NCBI GenBank assembly: GCA_937775265.1
Contig: CALKBV010000010.1
Span: 62,001-126,000, forward strand
DNA length: 64,000 nt
From: an uncultured Pseudomonadales bacterium
GTDB lineage: Bacteria; Pseudomonadota; Gammaproteobacteria; Pseudomonadales; Azotimanducaceae
Reading direction: 5' to 3'
Shown: in pieces, positions 8,024-16,207 of the stretch
How positions within the stretch are numbered: the stretch's first letter is position 1
Layout: each line of letters begins with the position of its first letter
The notes under the pieces: generated by a model
What the model saw: only the letters and a program-made list of their open reading frames with translations
Databases searched by the model: none
What the model was told of the DNA's origin: nothing
Position numbers and translations under genes: made by a program

Positions 8024-8906
8024 TTGGTGGTGCCAGCCGGGACATGACCTCTTCAAGAACGGACTGGCGTGAATGGCCTTTTCGCCACGCAAAGCCAATG
8101 TCGCGATAAAACTCTTCGATGGGTAAACGAATCGTGTTGATGTGCGTATTGTTCAGTAATCCAAGGGCCATATCAGGAACCAGGGTCACCCCAAGATCGT
8201 TGTCGACCATTTGCAGCAACATTTGTAAGCTGTTAGCGCCGAAGGTGTGGATTTTCTTGTGGTTCTTCAGCCTGCAGCCGGCGAGTGCGTGGTCCCTTAG
8301 ACAGTGTCCGTCATCCAACAGTAACAGGCTTTCGTCAGGCAGCGAGTCGAATTCGAATAAATCGCGATCGACCAGCGTCGTGGATTCATGAAATGCCAGA
8401 TGAAACCCCTCGCGATAAATCACTCGGGTTTCGACCCGCCCCACATCGTAAGGTAGAGCAAGGAGCGCAAGGTCCAGTTTGTTGTCGAGCAGCTCCGCGA
8501 TCAGGTTCGCTGTTGTATTTTCTCTTATATATAAGTGCAAACCAGGGTTTGCTTTCTGTAGGGCGTAAGCAAAGTTACCCATAACAAATGAGGCGATAGT
8601 TGGGATAGCGCCCAATTTGAGCGGTAAGGCCAGTGGGTCAGTGAAACTTTTCGCTTCAGTAACCAGGTCCTCGACCTGCATAAGCACATAGCGTGCACGA
8701 TCGGTAATTTTTTCTCCTGCTGTAGTAAATGATACTGAACGGTTAGTTCTTTCAACCAGCGTTATCCCGAGTGAGATTTCCAGTTCACGGATGCCCGAAG
8801 ACAGCGTCGACTGGGTGACGTTCAGCGATCTGGCGGCTTTGCCAAAATGCAATTCTTCTCTGAGTGCAACCAGGTACTGGAGCTGTCTGACGGGCGGTAA
8901 ATGCAT
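8016..8906 (-). CDS. oxyR: LysR-type hydrogen-peroxide sensor OxyR
   Basis: LysR-family activator with an N-terminal winged helix (residues 5-65; ELHFGKAARSLNVTQSTLS) and a periplasmic-binding-like sensor domain. The diagnostic feature is GHCLRDHALAGC: Cys202 and Cys211 have the same nine-residue spacing as the peroxide-sensing Cys199/Cys208 of E. coli OxyR, and the flanking LLLLDDGHCLRDHAL is close to the OxyR consensus. It should therefore activate peroxide-defence genes on disulphide formation. No catalase or ahpCF lies next to it. The ATG at 8906 lies in an AT-rich near-palindrome (GCATAAC...GTTAATGC at 8903-8919), which could be an autoregulatory site. Confidence 0.87.
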   Translation of the reverse strand: MHLPPVRQLQYLVALREELHFGKAARSLNVTQSTLSSGIRELEISLGITLVERTNRSVSFTTAGEKITDRARYVLMQVEDLVTEAKSFTDPLALPLKLGAIPTIASFVMGNFAYALQKANPGLHLYIRENTTANLIAELLDNKLDLALLALPYDVGRVETRVIYREGFHLAFHESTTLVDRDLFEFDSLPDESLLLLDDGHCLRDHALAGCRLKNHKKIHTFGANSLQMLLQMVDNDLGVTLVPDMALGLLNNTHINTIRLPIEEFYRDIGFAWRKGHSRQSVLEEVMSRLAPPIT

Positions 8907-9023
8907 AACTTGTTAATGCGCTTAAGTGTCGAGTGATGATAAACCATGAAAACCAAAAGAACTTGGTGCGTACCGCTGGATTCCCGTTATTATTACAAGC
9001 TAGTTCATAGATAGAAGAAAGCC

Positions 9024-10571
9024 ATGAATGGAGCCGAAAGCCTCATCAGATCATTCACTGCAGCTGGGGTGAATGTTTGTTTTGCCAATCCGGGAACATC
9101 CGAAATGCACCTGGTCCAGGCCGTTGATGCCGTTCCAGAGATGCGGGCAGTGCTATCACTGTTCGAAGGCGTCTGCACGGGCGCAGCTGATGGTTATGGG
9201 CGTATGACCGGGATGCCGGCAACGACCTTGTTACATTTAGGTCCGGGTCTTGGGAACGGAATCGCTAATCTGCATAACGCCAGGCGTGCATCGACACCGG
9301 TTATTAATCTGATCGGTAACCATGCGCTTTATCATATGGACTACGATGCGCCGCTAACTTCCGATATTGGTACCTTGGCGGAGAATGTTTCCAGCTGGGT
9401 GAAAGGAGACTCGACGGCTTCTAGCCTGGCAACCGATGGGATGCTTGCGCTTCAATCTGCGCTGACCGCCAAGCCGGGTTCAGCCGGGCAGATTTCCACT
9501 ATGATTATCCCGGCAGATGCCTGCTGGAATGAAGAGGGTGCAGCTGCTTCTTATATCAATGGCCCGGAAAGGCGCAAGGTTGACGACAAGGTCGTCTCAG
9601 AAGTAGCACAGTTGCTGGACAACAATTCAATGATCCTGATTAATTCAGATGGTTTGTCCATTGAAGCAAGGATTGCCGCTAACCGGATTTCAGAGAAGAC
9701 AGGTTGTCGGGTATCTATGACACCGTTTCCGTCGCGCGTGGATGGTGGTGCCGGATTACCTGGATGCGAACGCCTGCCTTATTTTCCCGAGCAGGTACTG
9801 GCGGCACTAAATGGGGTTGAAAAATTGATCCTGGCTGGTGCCGAGTCTCCGGTCAGCTTTTTTGCGTACCCTAATACGCCGAGCGTTCTTGTGCCGGAAG
9901 ATTGTGCGGTAGTTCGTCTTTCCGAGAGTGAAGAAGATACCGCGCAGGCGCTTGCGTCATTAGCAGATTTTCTAGGCGTCTCCGGCGGAGGTTATTCGAT
10001 AAACCAGCTGGCGGATTTGGAGCTGCCAACCGGGGAATTATCAACTCGAACAATCTCCGCCGCGATTGCAGCACTGATCCCGGAAGGTGCGATTCTCTGC
10101 GGAGATTCCGGTGGTGGTGGCGCCGCATTTGGCCCCTGTCAATCTGCCCGGCCTAACACCTGGCTGAACCTGACTGGCGGTTCAATCGGACAGGGTGGCC
10201 CGGTTGCTGTTGGCGCGGCGGTAGCGTGTCCAGACCGGCCCGTTCTTGCATTACTCGGTGATGGTGCTTCGATGTATACCAACCAGTCTTTTTGGACCCA
10301 GGCGAGAGAAGGGCTCAATGTCACGACGGTTATTTTCAATAACAGTAAGTACGGCATTCTCGAAACAGAATATCTGAGACTGGGCGTCAATGAGGTTGGG
10401 GAGCGAGCAGCGGACCTGTTCGACCTGTCCCGCCCGTCCATCGATTTTGTGCAACTTGGTAACAGTATGGGGGTGCCTGGTCAGGCGGTAGAGACTGCTG
10501 AGGAGTTTGTAGTCGCATTGGAACGGTCACTTTCTGAGTCGGGGCCGAGCCTGATTGAGGCGCGTTTGTGA
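9024..10571 (+). CDS. thiamine-diphosphate-dependent enzyme, acetolactate synthase large-subunit family
   Basis: TPP enzyme of 515 residues with the full three-domain order: N-terminal PYR domain with FANPGTSEMH and the catalytic Glu in LSLFEGVCTGAADGYGRM (about residue 49), a central domain, and a C-terminal PP domain with the cofactor motif GDGASMY...NN at about residues 412-440. This arrangement fits acetolactate-synthase-like or benzoylformate/2-oxoacid decarboxylase-like enzymes. No small regulatory subunit (ilvN/ilvH) is adjacent, and the central domain lacks an obvious FAD-type insertion, so a biosynthetic IlvB role is less likely than a 2-oxoacid decarboxylase or lyase. It stands alone, followed by a 0.8 kb gene-free stretch. 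Confidence 0.83.
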   Translation: MNGAESLIRSFTAAGVNVCFANPGTSEMHLVQAVDAVPEMRAVLSLFEGVCTGAADGYGRMTGMPATTLLHLGPGLGNGIANLHNARRASTPVINLIGNHALYHMDYDAPLTSDIGTLAENVSSWVKGDSTASSLATDGMLALQSALTAKPGSAGQISTMIIPADACWNEEGAAASYINGPERRKVDDKVVSEVAQLLDNNSMILINSDGLSIEARIAANRISEKTGCRVSMTPFPSRVDGGAGLPGCERLPYFPEQVLAALNGVEKLILAGAESPVSFFAYPNTPSVLVPEDCAVVRLSESEEDTAQALASLADFLGVSGGGYSINQLADLELPTGELSTRTISAAIAALIPEGAILCGDSGGGGAAFGPCQSARPNTWLNLTGGSIGQGGPVAVGAAVACPDRPVLALLGDGASMYTNQSFWTQAREGLNVTTVIFNNSKYGILETEYLRLGVNEVGERAADLFDLSRPSIDFVQLGNSMGVPGQAVETAEEFVVALERSLSESGPSLIEARL

Positions 10572-10585
10572 GATGCTTCACGGTG

Positions 10586-10619
10586 TCGGTAAAGGGTTGT
10601 TTTTGTAACCCAATACCGA
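10586..10619 (+). terminator. hairpin after the TPP-enzyme gene, possible terminator
   Basis: TCGGTA (10586-10591) pairs with TACCGA (10614-10619) and the inner GGGTT pairs with AACCC across an AA/AA internal loop; the terminal loop is T-rich. It begins 15 bases after the stop codon, where a transcript end is expected. There is no T-run after the stem, so it is not a classical intrinsic terminator. Confidence 0.35.
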
Positions 10620-11103
10620 GGAACCGCTGGCCAGTACCCAATGGTTAATTAGGGGTTTTTGAGTATAGTTATCTGGAATTATCGACAAGGCGCGTAGCCT
10701 TGCTAACCAGGCTAACCTCATATAGCCATCCTTCTTCTCCCTGTCTTTTGCAGCGATTACCGACGCAAGGCGGGATAAAAGTATGGTTTTGCGGCAGGTT
10801 TGAAGGGTGCGAAGTCAAACCGGAAACCAGCGGTTTTGTCCCCCGGATTGGCCGTTTTAACAGCTAATCACCGCTAACGACGATTTCGAAACACGTGATC
10901 AGCTAAAAAATACCCAGCTTCACCATGAAGAGCCCCCGAACTATGTGGTCGATAGGCGGGATGGCTGTGGCATTAGGTACCTGCTAAAAATATCAGGGTG
11001 TCAGCTGGTCGCTCAGGAACGCGGGTTTATTGAGGACTTAGGGTCGGCAAACCGCATATCTGCTAATAAGGCTTGCAGGGCCGACTAAGGGCTCATTTCT
11101 GTT

Positions 11104-11130
11104 ACCAATGGTGACCAGATCACCATTGGT
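11104..11130. repeat. perfect 11-bp inverted repeat upstream of korA
   Basis: ACCAATGGTGA (11104-11114) and TCACCATTGGT (11120-11130) are exact reverse complements around a 5-base spacer. It lies about 235 bp upstream of korA. It could be a regulator binding site or an RNA hairpin; no T-run follows, so a terminator is less likely. Confidence 0.6.
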
Positions 11131-11300
11131 TCTGTTATGATGAAACTCATGGTGATAAAAGGTGAAAACAGGGGGGTCAGGTTGTGCAAATGTCTGTTAA
11201 ACCTGTAAAATTTCAGTTCGTTATACATTGTGACTCGCAAAAACTATCGACATGCTACGGGCCGATAGGCGGGCTTTTTTGATAGGTGTTGCCGATCAAG

Positions 11301-11346
11301 ATTACTGCACAAATTACTGCACAAAATTACTGCACAAAATTACTAG
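11301..11346 (+). repeat. short tandem repeat directly upstream of korA
   Basis: Three copies of ATTACTGCACAA begin at 11301, 11313 and 11326, with a fourth truncated copy (ATTACTAG) at 11339. The spacing is 12, 13 and 13 bases, slightly more than one helical turn. The array ends about 17 bases before the korA ATG, in the position of a promoter or leader, so it could set spacing or serve as repeated binding sites. Confidence 0.7.
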
Positions 11347-11362
11347 TGAGGGTTAAGATTTA

Positions 11363-13228
11363 ATGTCCGCAGTCGAAGAAGTAAGTCACCAGGACGGTGC
11401 TAACCAAGTTAGCGATGTCGTCGTTCGATTTGCCGGTGATTCCGGCGATGGTATGCAGTTGACCGGGAGTAACTTTACCGAAGCTACCGCAATCTACGGT
11501 AACGACCTCGCTACTTTTCCAGATTTCCCCGCAGAAATTCGTGCGCCAGCCGGTGCAACGTTTGGGGTTTCCGCTTTTCAAATTTATTTTGGTTCTGAAG
11601 ATGTTTCCACCGCTGGTGATGACGTAGACGTTCTTGTTGCAATGAACCCTGCTGCGTTGATCACCAATCTTAAAGATGTTCTTGTAGGCGGCCTGCTGAT
11701 TATTGATAGTGATGCCTTCACTGATAAAAATTTGGCAAGGGCGGGTTATAGCAGCAATCCGATAGAAGACGGTTCACTGGATGCGTATCGGGTTATCCCA
11801 ATTGCTGTCACCAAGCAGGTCCTGGAGTCCGTCAAACCGTTTGGCTTGTCGCACAAGTTTGCCGTTCGATGTAAAAATATGTGGACCCTTGGTCTGGTCA
11901 TGTGGCTATTTGACCGTGATCGTTCGATAACTACAGGTAGCCTGAAGCAAAAATTTGCTAACAAACCAGAGATTGCTGATGCGAATATAGCGGCGCTAAA
12001 TGCAGGGCACGCCTACGCAGAAACCGCTGAACTGCCAACAGGTGTCGAGGTCTACCGAGTCCCCCGGGCGGAAGCCGCGCCTGGCTTGTACAGAAACATA
12101 ACCGGTTCTGAGTCACTTGCTTACGGATTAATTGCAGGCGGACAACTGGCTGATCTGCCAATCACCTTTGCTTCGTATCCGATCACGCCGGCATCAAGTT
12201 TGCTTCATACGCTGTCCGGCCAGAAACAATTTAATGTAGTGACGTTCCAGGCGGAAGACGAAATTGCAGCGGTATGTGCGGCCATCGGCGCGTCATTTTC
12301 TGGCTCACTGGGTATTACTTCAAGCTCAGGGCCCGGGATATCGCTGAAGGCTGAAGCCATTTCACTCGCGAGTGCGACTGAACTGCCACTCATCGTGGTG
12401 AACACCCAGCGCGGCGGTCCATCCACAGGCTTGCCGACGAAAACGGAACAGTCAGACCTGAACCAATCATTATTCGGGCGTCATGGTGACAGTATGTTGC
12501 CAGTCATCTCTTGTTCCACTTCTGTGGATTGCTTTGATGTAGCCATCGAAGCAGTGAGGATCGCAACCCAGTTCATGACGCCGGTGATTCTGCTCAGTGA
12601 CGGGTATATGGCAAATGCATCGGAGCCATGGTTGCTCCCCGACATTAACGATTACGAACCTTTTCCTGCAAAGTTCGAAACTAATCCTGAAGGCTTTACG
12701 CCCGCGAACCGTGACCCTGCAACGCTCGCCAGAGTCTGGGCGAAGCCAGGGACACCTGGCCTTGAACATCGTATTGGAGGTATTGAGAAGGACTTTGATT
12801 CCGGCGATATCTCTTACGACGCAGATAACCACCAGAGAATGACGGATCTGCGAAAGGACAAGATAGAGGGCATAGCGAACTACATCCCAGAACAGGAAGT
12901 TTCGCAGGGTAGTCCAAAGGGTAAGCTTGCGGTTGTCGGCTGGGGATCAACCTATGGATCAATTCACCAGGCGGTCAAGCGTTGTCGTCTGGAGGATCTG
13001 GATGTTTCACACATCCATGTCAGGTACATGAACCCACTGCCTAGAAACCTTGGTGAACTGCTTGCCGGCTATGACAAGGTGCTGATCCCTGAGATGAACA
13101 CGGGACAATTTATAAATATTATTAGAGCCAAGTACCTGATTGATGCGAAACCGCTGAATAAGGTATCAGGGCAGCCTTTTAAGATCAGGGAAGTTGAAAC
13201 AGCGATTCGTTCGCTACTGGAGTCGTAA
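11363..13228 (+). CDS. korA: 2-oxoacid:ferredoxin oxidoreductase, fused gamma/alpha subunit (KorA type)
   Basis: One subunit of the two-subunit 2-oxoacid (probably 2-oxoglutarate):ferredoxin oxidoreductase, which decarboxylates a 2-oxoacid to its acyl-CoA and reduces ferredoxin. The 621 residues comprise an N-terminal gamma domain (VRFAGDSGDGMQLTGS, residues about 18-35) fused to the alpha/pyrimidine domain: SYPITPASSLLH near residue 275, the FQAEDEIAAVCAAIGAS segment with the TPP-contacting Glu, SGPGISLKAE, and RGGPSTGLPTKTEQSDL. The C-terminal domain II follows, with GWGSTYG. The korB gene starts one base after the stop, forming the complex partner. A gamma-alpha fusion plus a separate beta subunit is the layout of oxygen-tolerant KorAB enzymes. 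No ferredoxin gene is adjacent. Confidence 0.9.
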   Translation: MSAVEEVSHQDGANQVSDVVVRFAGDSGDGMQLTGSNFTEATAIYGNDLATFPDFPAEIRAPAGATFGVSAFQIYFGSEDVSTAGDDVDVLVAMNPAALITNLKDVLVGGLLIIDSDAFTDKNLARAGYSSNPIEDGSLDAYRVIPIAVTKQVLESVKPFGLSHKFAVRCKNMWTLGLVMWLFDRDRSITTGSLKQKFANKPEIADANIAALNAGHAYAETAELPTGVEVYRVPRAEAAPGLYRNITGSESLAYGLIAGGQLADLPITFASYPITPASSLLHTLSGQKQFNVVTFQAEDEIAAVCAAIGASFSGSLGITSSSGPGISLKAEAISLASATELPLIVVNTQRGGPSTGLPTKTEQSDLNQSLFGRHGDSMLPVISCSTSVDCFDVAIEAVRIATQFMTPVILLSDGYMANASEPWLLPDINDYEPFPAKFETNPEGFTPANRDPATLARVWAKPGTPGLEHRIGGIEKDFDSGDISYDADNHQRMTDLRKDKIEGIANYIPEQEVSQGSPKGKLAVVGWGSTYGSIHQAVKRCRLEDLDVSHIHVRYMNPLPRNLGELLAGYDKVLIPEMNTGQFINIIRAKYLIDAKPLNKVSGQPFKIREVETAIRSLLES

Positions 13229-13229
13229 C

Positions 13230-14252
13230 ATGAATGCACCTGTCCAAAAACTAACTGCCAAAGACTACGCATCGGACCAAGAGGTACGGTGGTGTCCAGG
13301 CTGTGGTGATTATGCGATCCTGAAGACTATCCAGAAGCTGATGCCAGAGCTGGACGTTCAGAAAGAAAATCAGGTATTCGTTTCCGGGATCGGTTGCTCG
13401 TCACGGTTCCCTTATTACATGGACACTTATGGTTTCCACACGATTCATGGCCGCGCGCCTTCATTCGCAACTGGAGTGAAGTTGTCGAACCCGGAACTGG
13501 ACGTTTGGGTGGTTACCGGTGACGGTGATGGCCTTAGTATCGGCGGCAATCATATGATTCACGTGCTGCGTCGAAATGTAGATCTGCAAATACTGTTATT
13601 TAATAACGAGATCTATGGCCTGACGAAAGGTCAATATTCCCCAACGTCTAAGGTTGGTACAAAATCACCGTCGACGCCTGATGGTTCAGTCGATATGCCG
13701 TTGCGTCCCTGTGTGTTTGCACTCGGTGCTGGCGCAAAGTTTGTCGCACGAACTATTGATACTGAAGCCAAGCACCTGGCTCCTGTTCTTGGTCGTGCAC
13801 ATGATCACAAAGGTGCATCCTTTGTTGAGATTTACCAAAACTGCCCTGTCTACAATGACGGTATTTTCGACCAAATCAAGGATAAGAAAAACGCGGCTGA
13901 TACAAGGCTCGTGCTAGAGCACGGGAAACCGTTGACCTTTGGTATAGAAGACAGGAAAGGTCTTCGAATGAATGCCAAGACGCTGCTGCTCGAGATCGTG
14001 ACTATTGGTGAAGATGGTGTGACTATCGATGACTTGGTTGTGCATGATGAAACCAATAAGGTGTTGGCCCAGATGCTGGCTGGTTTGAAGTTACCAGAGT
14101 TTCCCGAGCCGATTGGTGTTTTATACTGCGAGTCGACAGCACCCAGCTATACAGACGATGTCTATCAGCAGCGAATCGTTGTTCGCGAGACGAGAGGTCC
14201 TGCGGATATTAATGATTTACTTCGCGGTGGGCACACCTGGACCGTCAGCTGA
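13230..14252 (+). CDS. korB: 2-oxoacid:ferredoxin oxidoreductase, beta subunit (KorB type)
   Basis: TPP- and [4Fe-4S]-binding subunit partnering the preceding KorA. With the start at the ATG 13230, one base after the korA stop, it is 340 residues. Four cysteines expected to bind the single cluster are visible: Cys22 and Cys25 in WCPGCGDY, Cys56 in GIGCSSR and Cys205 in YQNCPVYNDG. The TPP motif runs from GDGDG (97-101) to NN (125-126), followed by IYGLTKGQYSPTS, typical of this subunit. Together KorAB could replace or bypass the 2-oxoglutarate dehydrogenase complex in the TCA cycle. The nudix gene follows 10 bases later and may be the third gene of the operon. Confidence 0.92.
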   Translation: MNAPVQKLTAKDYASDQEVRWCPGCGDYAILKTIQKLMPELDVQKENQVFVSGIGCSSRFPYYMDTYGFHTIHGRAPSFATGVKLSNPELDVWVVTGDGDGLSIGGNHMIHVLRRNVDLQILLFNNEIYGLTKGQYSPTSKVGTKSPSTPDGSVDMPLRPCVFALGAGAKFVARTIDTEAKHLAPVLGRAHDHKGASFVEIYQNCPVYNDGIFDQIKDKKNAADTRLVLEHGKPLTFGIEDRKGLRMNAKTLLLEIVTIGEDGVTIDDLVVHDETNKVLAQMLAGLKLPEFPEPIGVLYCESTAPSYTDDVYQQRIVVRETRGPADINDLLRGGHTWTVS

Positions 14253-14262
14253 TCGATATTCG

Positions 14263-14727
14263 ATGGCGTCGCCTCGACCTGTTGCTGGCGTCATCGTTTA
14301 TGTTATCAGGCTGTTTCCTGATGAACGTAAAGTACTTTTTCTGAAACGAAGTGGTGGCCAGTACATAGATACCTGGTGGCCCGTGGCAGGCACCCGCGAA
14401 GCTGGCGAGGAGCCGTTGCAAACCGCAGTTCGCGAACTTGGCGAAGAGACAGGGCTGAGACCAGAACGCCTGTTTTCCTTCGGCATGGAGATTCCACATG
14501 CTGATTCAAACAAGGCATTGGTTACCTTTGTAGCGTTGGTTGATCAAACTACCCCGGTTAAACTGAACTACGAGCATAATGACTACCGGTGGTTGACTGG
14601 TGCTGAAGCAGTTAACCAGGTACCGGATCACTCGAAGTTGTATCTTGACTATCTTCGCGAACGTTTCATTGTTGTATCTCCCCTTCTAGATTTGGAGATT
14701 GAGCTTCCTGAACCTAATAACGACTGA
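14263..14727 (+). CDS. Nudix hydrolase
   Basis: Hydrolase of nucleoside diphosphates linked to another moiety. The Nudix box is a perfect match: Gly43, Glu49, Arg57-Glu58-Leu59, Glu61-Glu62 and Gly64 fit GX5EX7REUXEEXGU, so Mg-dependent pyrophosphohydrolase activity is expected. With the ATG at 14263 the protein has 154 residues, the usual single-domain length; it starts 10 bases after korB. The HADSNKALVTFVAL and HNDYRWLTGAEAV segments resemble the dATP/dihydroneopterin triphosphate pyrophosphatase branch, but the substrate is not assignable with confidence. Confidence 0.87.
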   Translation: MASPRPVAGVIVYVIRLFPDERKVLFLKRSGGQYIDTWWPVAGTREAGEEPLQTAVRELGEETGLRPERLFSFGMEIPHADSNKALVTFVALVDQTTPVKLNYEHNDYRWLTGAEAVNQVPDHSKLYLDYLRERFIVVSPLLDLEIELPEPNND

Positions 14728-14834
14728 CGCGATTCTGGTCTATCAATCATGAAGCTGGTAACTTAAGTTCCTTTGGAAACACGCAGGGTTTTAACATGGC
14801 GTTGACCCAAAGAAATCAATAAGTAGGAACTGAC

Positions 14835-15890
14835 ATGGCTGAATTTGATCCAGAAGAGAATATAGGCACGATCGCTGTACAGGAGCGGCATCAGTTTGAT
14901 ATTGGAAGGCTGCAGGAATTCATGGAGGCGAATGTCGACGGTTTTTCCGGCAAGGTAACTGCGGAAGAGTTTGCCGGGGGCCAGTCCAACCCGACTTACC
15001 TTCTGTCTGCAGGTGAAGAGCAGTACGTGATGCGCCGCAAGCCACCGGGGGAGCTGCTTAAGTCTGCGCATGCTGTTGACCGCGAGTTCAAGGTGATGTC
15101 TGCACTACAAGATACTAACGTGCCAACCGCCAAAACCTATGCGCTTTGTACTGATGATGACGTGATTGGTACCTGGTTCTATATCATGGAATATCTTGAT
15201 GGTCGGGTCATCTGGGATAGTACCGCCGGACCTTATACGCCGCAGGAACGTGGCGAGATATGGGATTCGGCCAATGATGCGCTGGCTAAACTTCACTGCG
15301 TTGACTTCGAAGCCGTAGGACTTTCCGATTTCGGGAAGCACAGCTCCTATATAGAACGGCAGTTATCCCGCTGGACCAGCCAGTATGAATATACGAAGAC
15401 CGAAGAGAATCCTTTCATGGATAATCTCATCGAGTACCTGCCAAAAAATGTTCCGCAGGAAGATAGCTGCACCATCGTTCACGGCGACCCCAAGATCGAC
15501 AACATGATGATGCACAAAGAGCGAAACGAAGTGATAGGCATCCTGGACTGGGAGCTGAGTACGCTTGGCAATCCGCTCAGTGATTTCGCCTACCTGTGTA
15601 TGCGATATCGGGATTCATTAAGTGGCGTTGACTTGAAGGCCCTGGGCATTCCCAGCGAACAAGAATACATCGAAGCTTATTGTCGAAGAACCGGTCGTTC
15701 GGGCATTGATAACTGGGACTATTATCTGGCGTTCAACATGTTTCGTCTGGCGGCTATTCTGCAGGGTATCGCCAAGCGGGTCCGGGACGGCACCGCCGCG
15801 AGTCGCAGTGCCGAAGAAGCCGGGTCAGGCGCCTATGACCTCGCCAGGCTGGCGTGGGCGCAGATCGACAAGAGCGTTGATCTGTCCTGA
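14835..15890 (+). CDS. APH-fold phosphotransferase (acyl-CoA dehydrogenase-associated type)
   Basis: Aminoglycoside-phosphotransferase-fold kinase of 351 residues, of the type that is fused to or neighbours ACAD10/11-like acyl-CoA dehydrogenases and is thought to phosphorylate 4-hydroxyacyl substrates. Visible motifs: the nucleotide loop FAGGQSNPTYLL near residue 50, the catalytic loop IVHGDPKIDNMM (HGDxxxxN, about residues 217-229) and the metal-binding ILDWELSTLGNPLSDFAYL. No antibiotic-resistance role is implied. AGGA precedes the ATG at good spacing. It lies 107 bp after the nudix gene on the same strand. Confidence 0.85.
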   Translation: MAEFDPEENIGTIAVQERHQFDIGRLQEFMEANVDGFSGKVTAEEFAGGQSNPTYLLSAGEEQYVMRRKPPGELLKSAHAVDREFKVMSALQDTNVPTAKTYALCTDDDVIGTWFYIMEYLDGRVIWDSTAGPYTPQERGEIWDSANDALAKLHCVDFEAVGLSDFGKHSSYIERQLSRWTSQYEYTKTEENPFMDNLIEYLPKNVPQEDSCTIVHGDPKIDNMMMHKERNEVIGILDWELSTLGNPLSDFAYLCMRYRDSLSGVDLKALGIPSEQEYIEAYCRRTGRSGIDNWDYYLAFNMFRLAAILQGIAKRVRDGTAASRSAEEAGSGAYDLARLAWAQIDKSVDLS

Positions 15891-15958
15891 CCGATTAGGC
15901 CACTCTTTAACGGGAAGTTAAAGTGAGTGAGAAGGGTAGTTAAAAATTATTGGTCCCA

Positions 15959-16160
15959 TTACCGACGTATAAGAAACGGAATGATAATGAGTAAGGTACC
16001 GAGCCCAACCAGAGCATACACTTCGGTGACCAAGTAGGGGAAAACCACCAGCGTCGCACCACAAGCCATCGGCACTATTTTTTTGCTGCCTGCCGCAGAC
16101 AGCAATGGCTATACCAAAGGTTCCGAAAAGGAATCCCCAGAGCAGGGTGGCTTCGTCCAT
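15959..16160 (-). pseudogene. small two-helix membrane protein gene split by a +1 frameshift
   Basis: Reading from the ATG at 16160, the frame gives MDEATLLWGFLFGTFGIAIA..GRQQ, then meets a run of seven A's (T's at 16078-16084 on the + strand) and becomes nonsense. Dropping one A gives K-IVPMACGATLVVFPYLV, a hydrophobic segment, and a basic end PFLIRR with a stop at 15959-15961. The restored product of 66 residues, with two membrane helices, closely resembles a small inner-membrane protein family common in gammaproteobacteria (LLWG.LFGSIG...YGKKQK..VP..CG pattern), sometimes labelled amino-acid transport protein. The extra A could be a sequencing error or a true mutation. Confidence 0.7.
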
Positions 16161-16207
16161 TCGGAAACTAGCTCAAAGGCTGATCATTGATGTGGGTCTC
16201 TCGGGCC

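Larger units (their letters stand above)
10572..11362. other. 0.8 kb region without a recognisable gene
   Basis: The longest gene-free stretch in the window. I see no protein-coding frame with family-like sequence on either strand and no tRNA, tmRNA, RNase P or SRP RNA consensus. It contains a hairpin just after the TPP-enzyme gene, a perfect 11-bp palindrome at 11104-11130, two copies of CGATAGGCGGG (near 10949 and 11263), and a 12-13 bp tandem repeat ending 17 bases before korA. Its length and structure suggest a long leader or regulatory RNA for the korAB operon, or decayed sequence; neither can be proven here. Confidence 0.6.

Noticed and set aside
10925..10987. 20-codon open frame MKSPRTMWSIGGMAVALGTC resembling a tiny lipoprotein or signal peptide
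   Set aside because: No ribosome-binding site or conserved tail, and too short to support.
10572..11362. tRNA, tmRNA, RNase P RNA, SRP RNA or a known riboswitch
   Set aside because: None of the conserved core motifs of these RNAs could be found by eye.
14835..15890. Aminoglycoside resistance gene
   Set aside because: The APH fold here belongs to the acyl-CoA-dehydrogenase-associated branch, so resistance is not supported.
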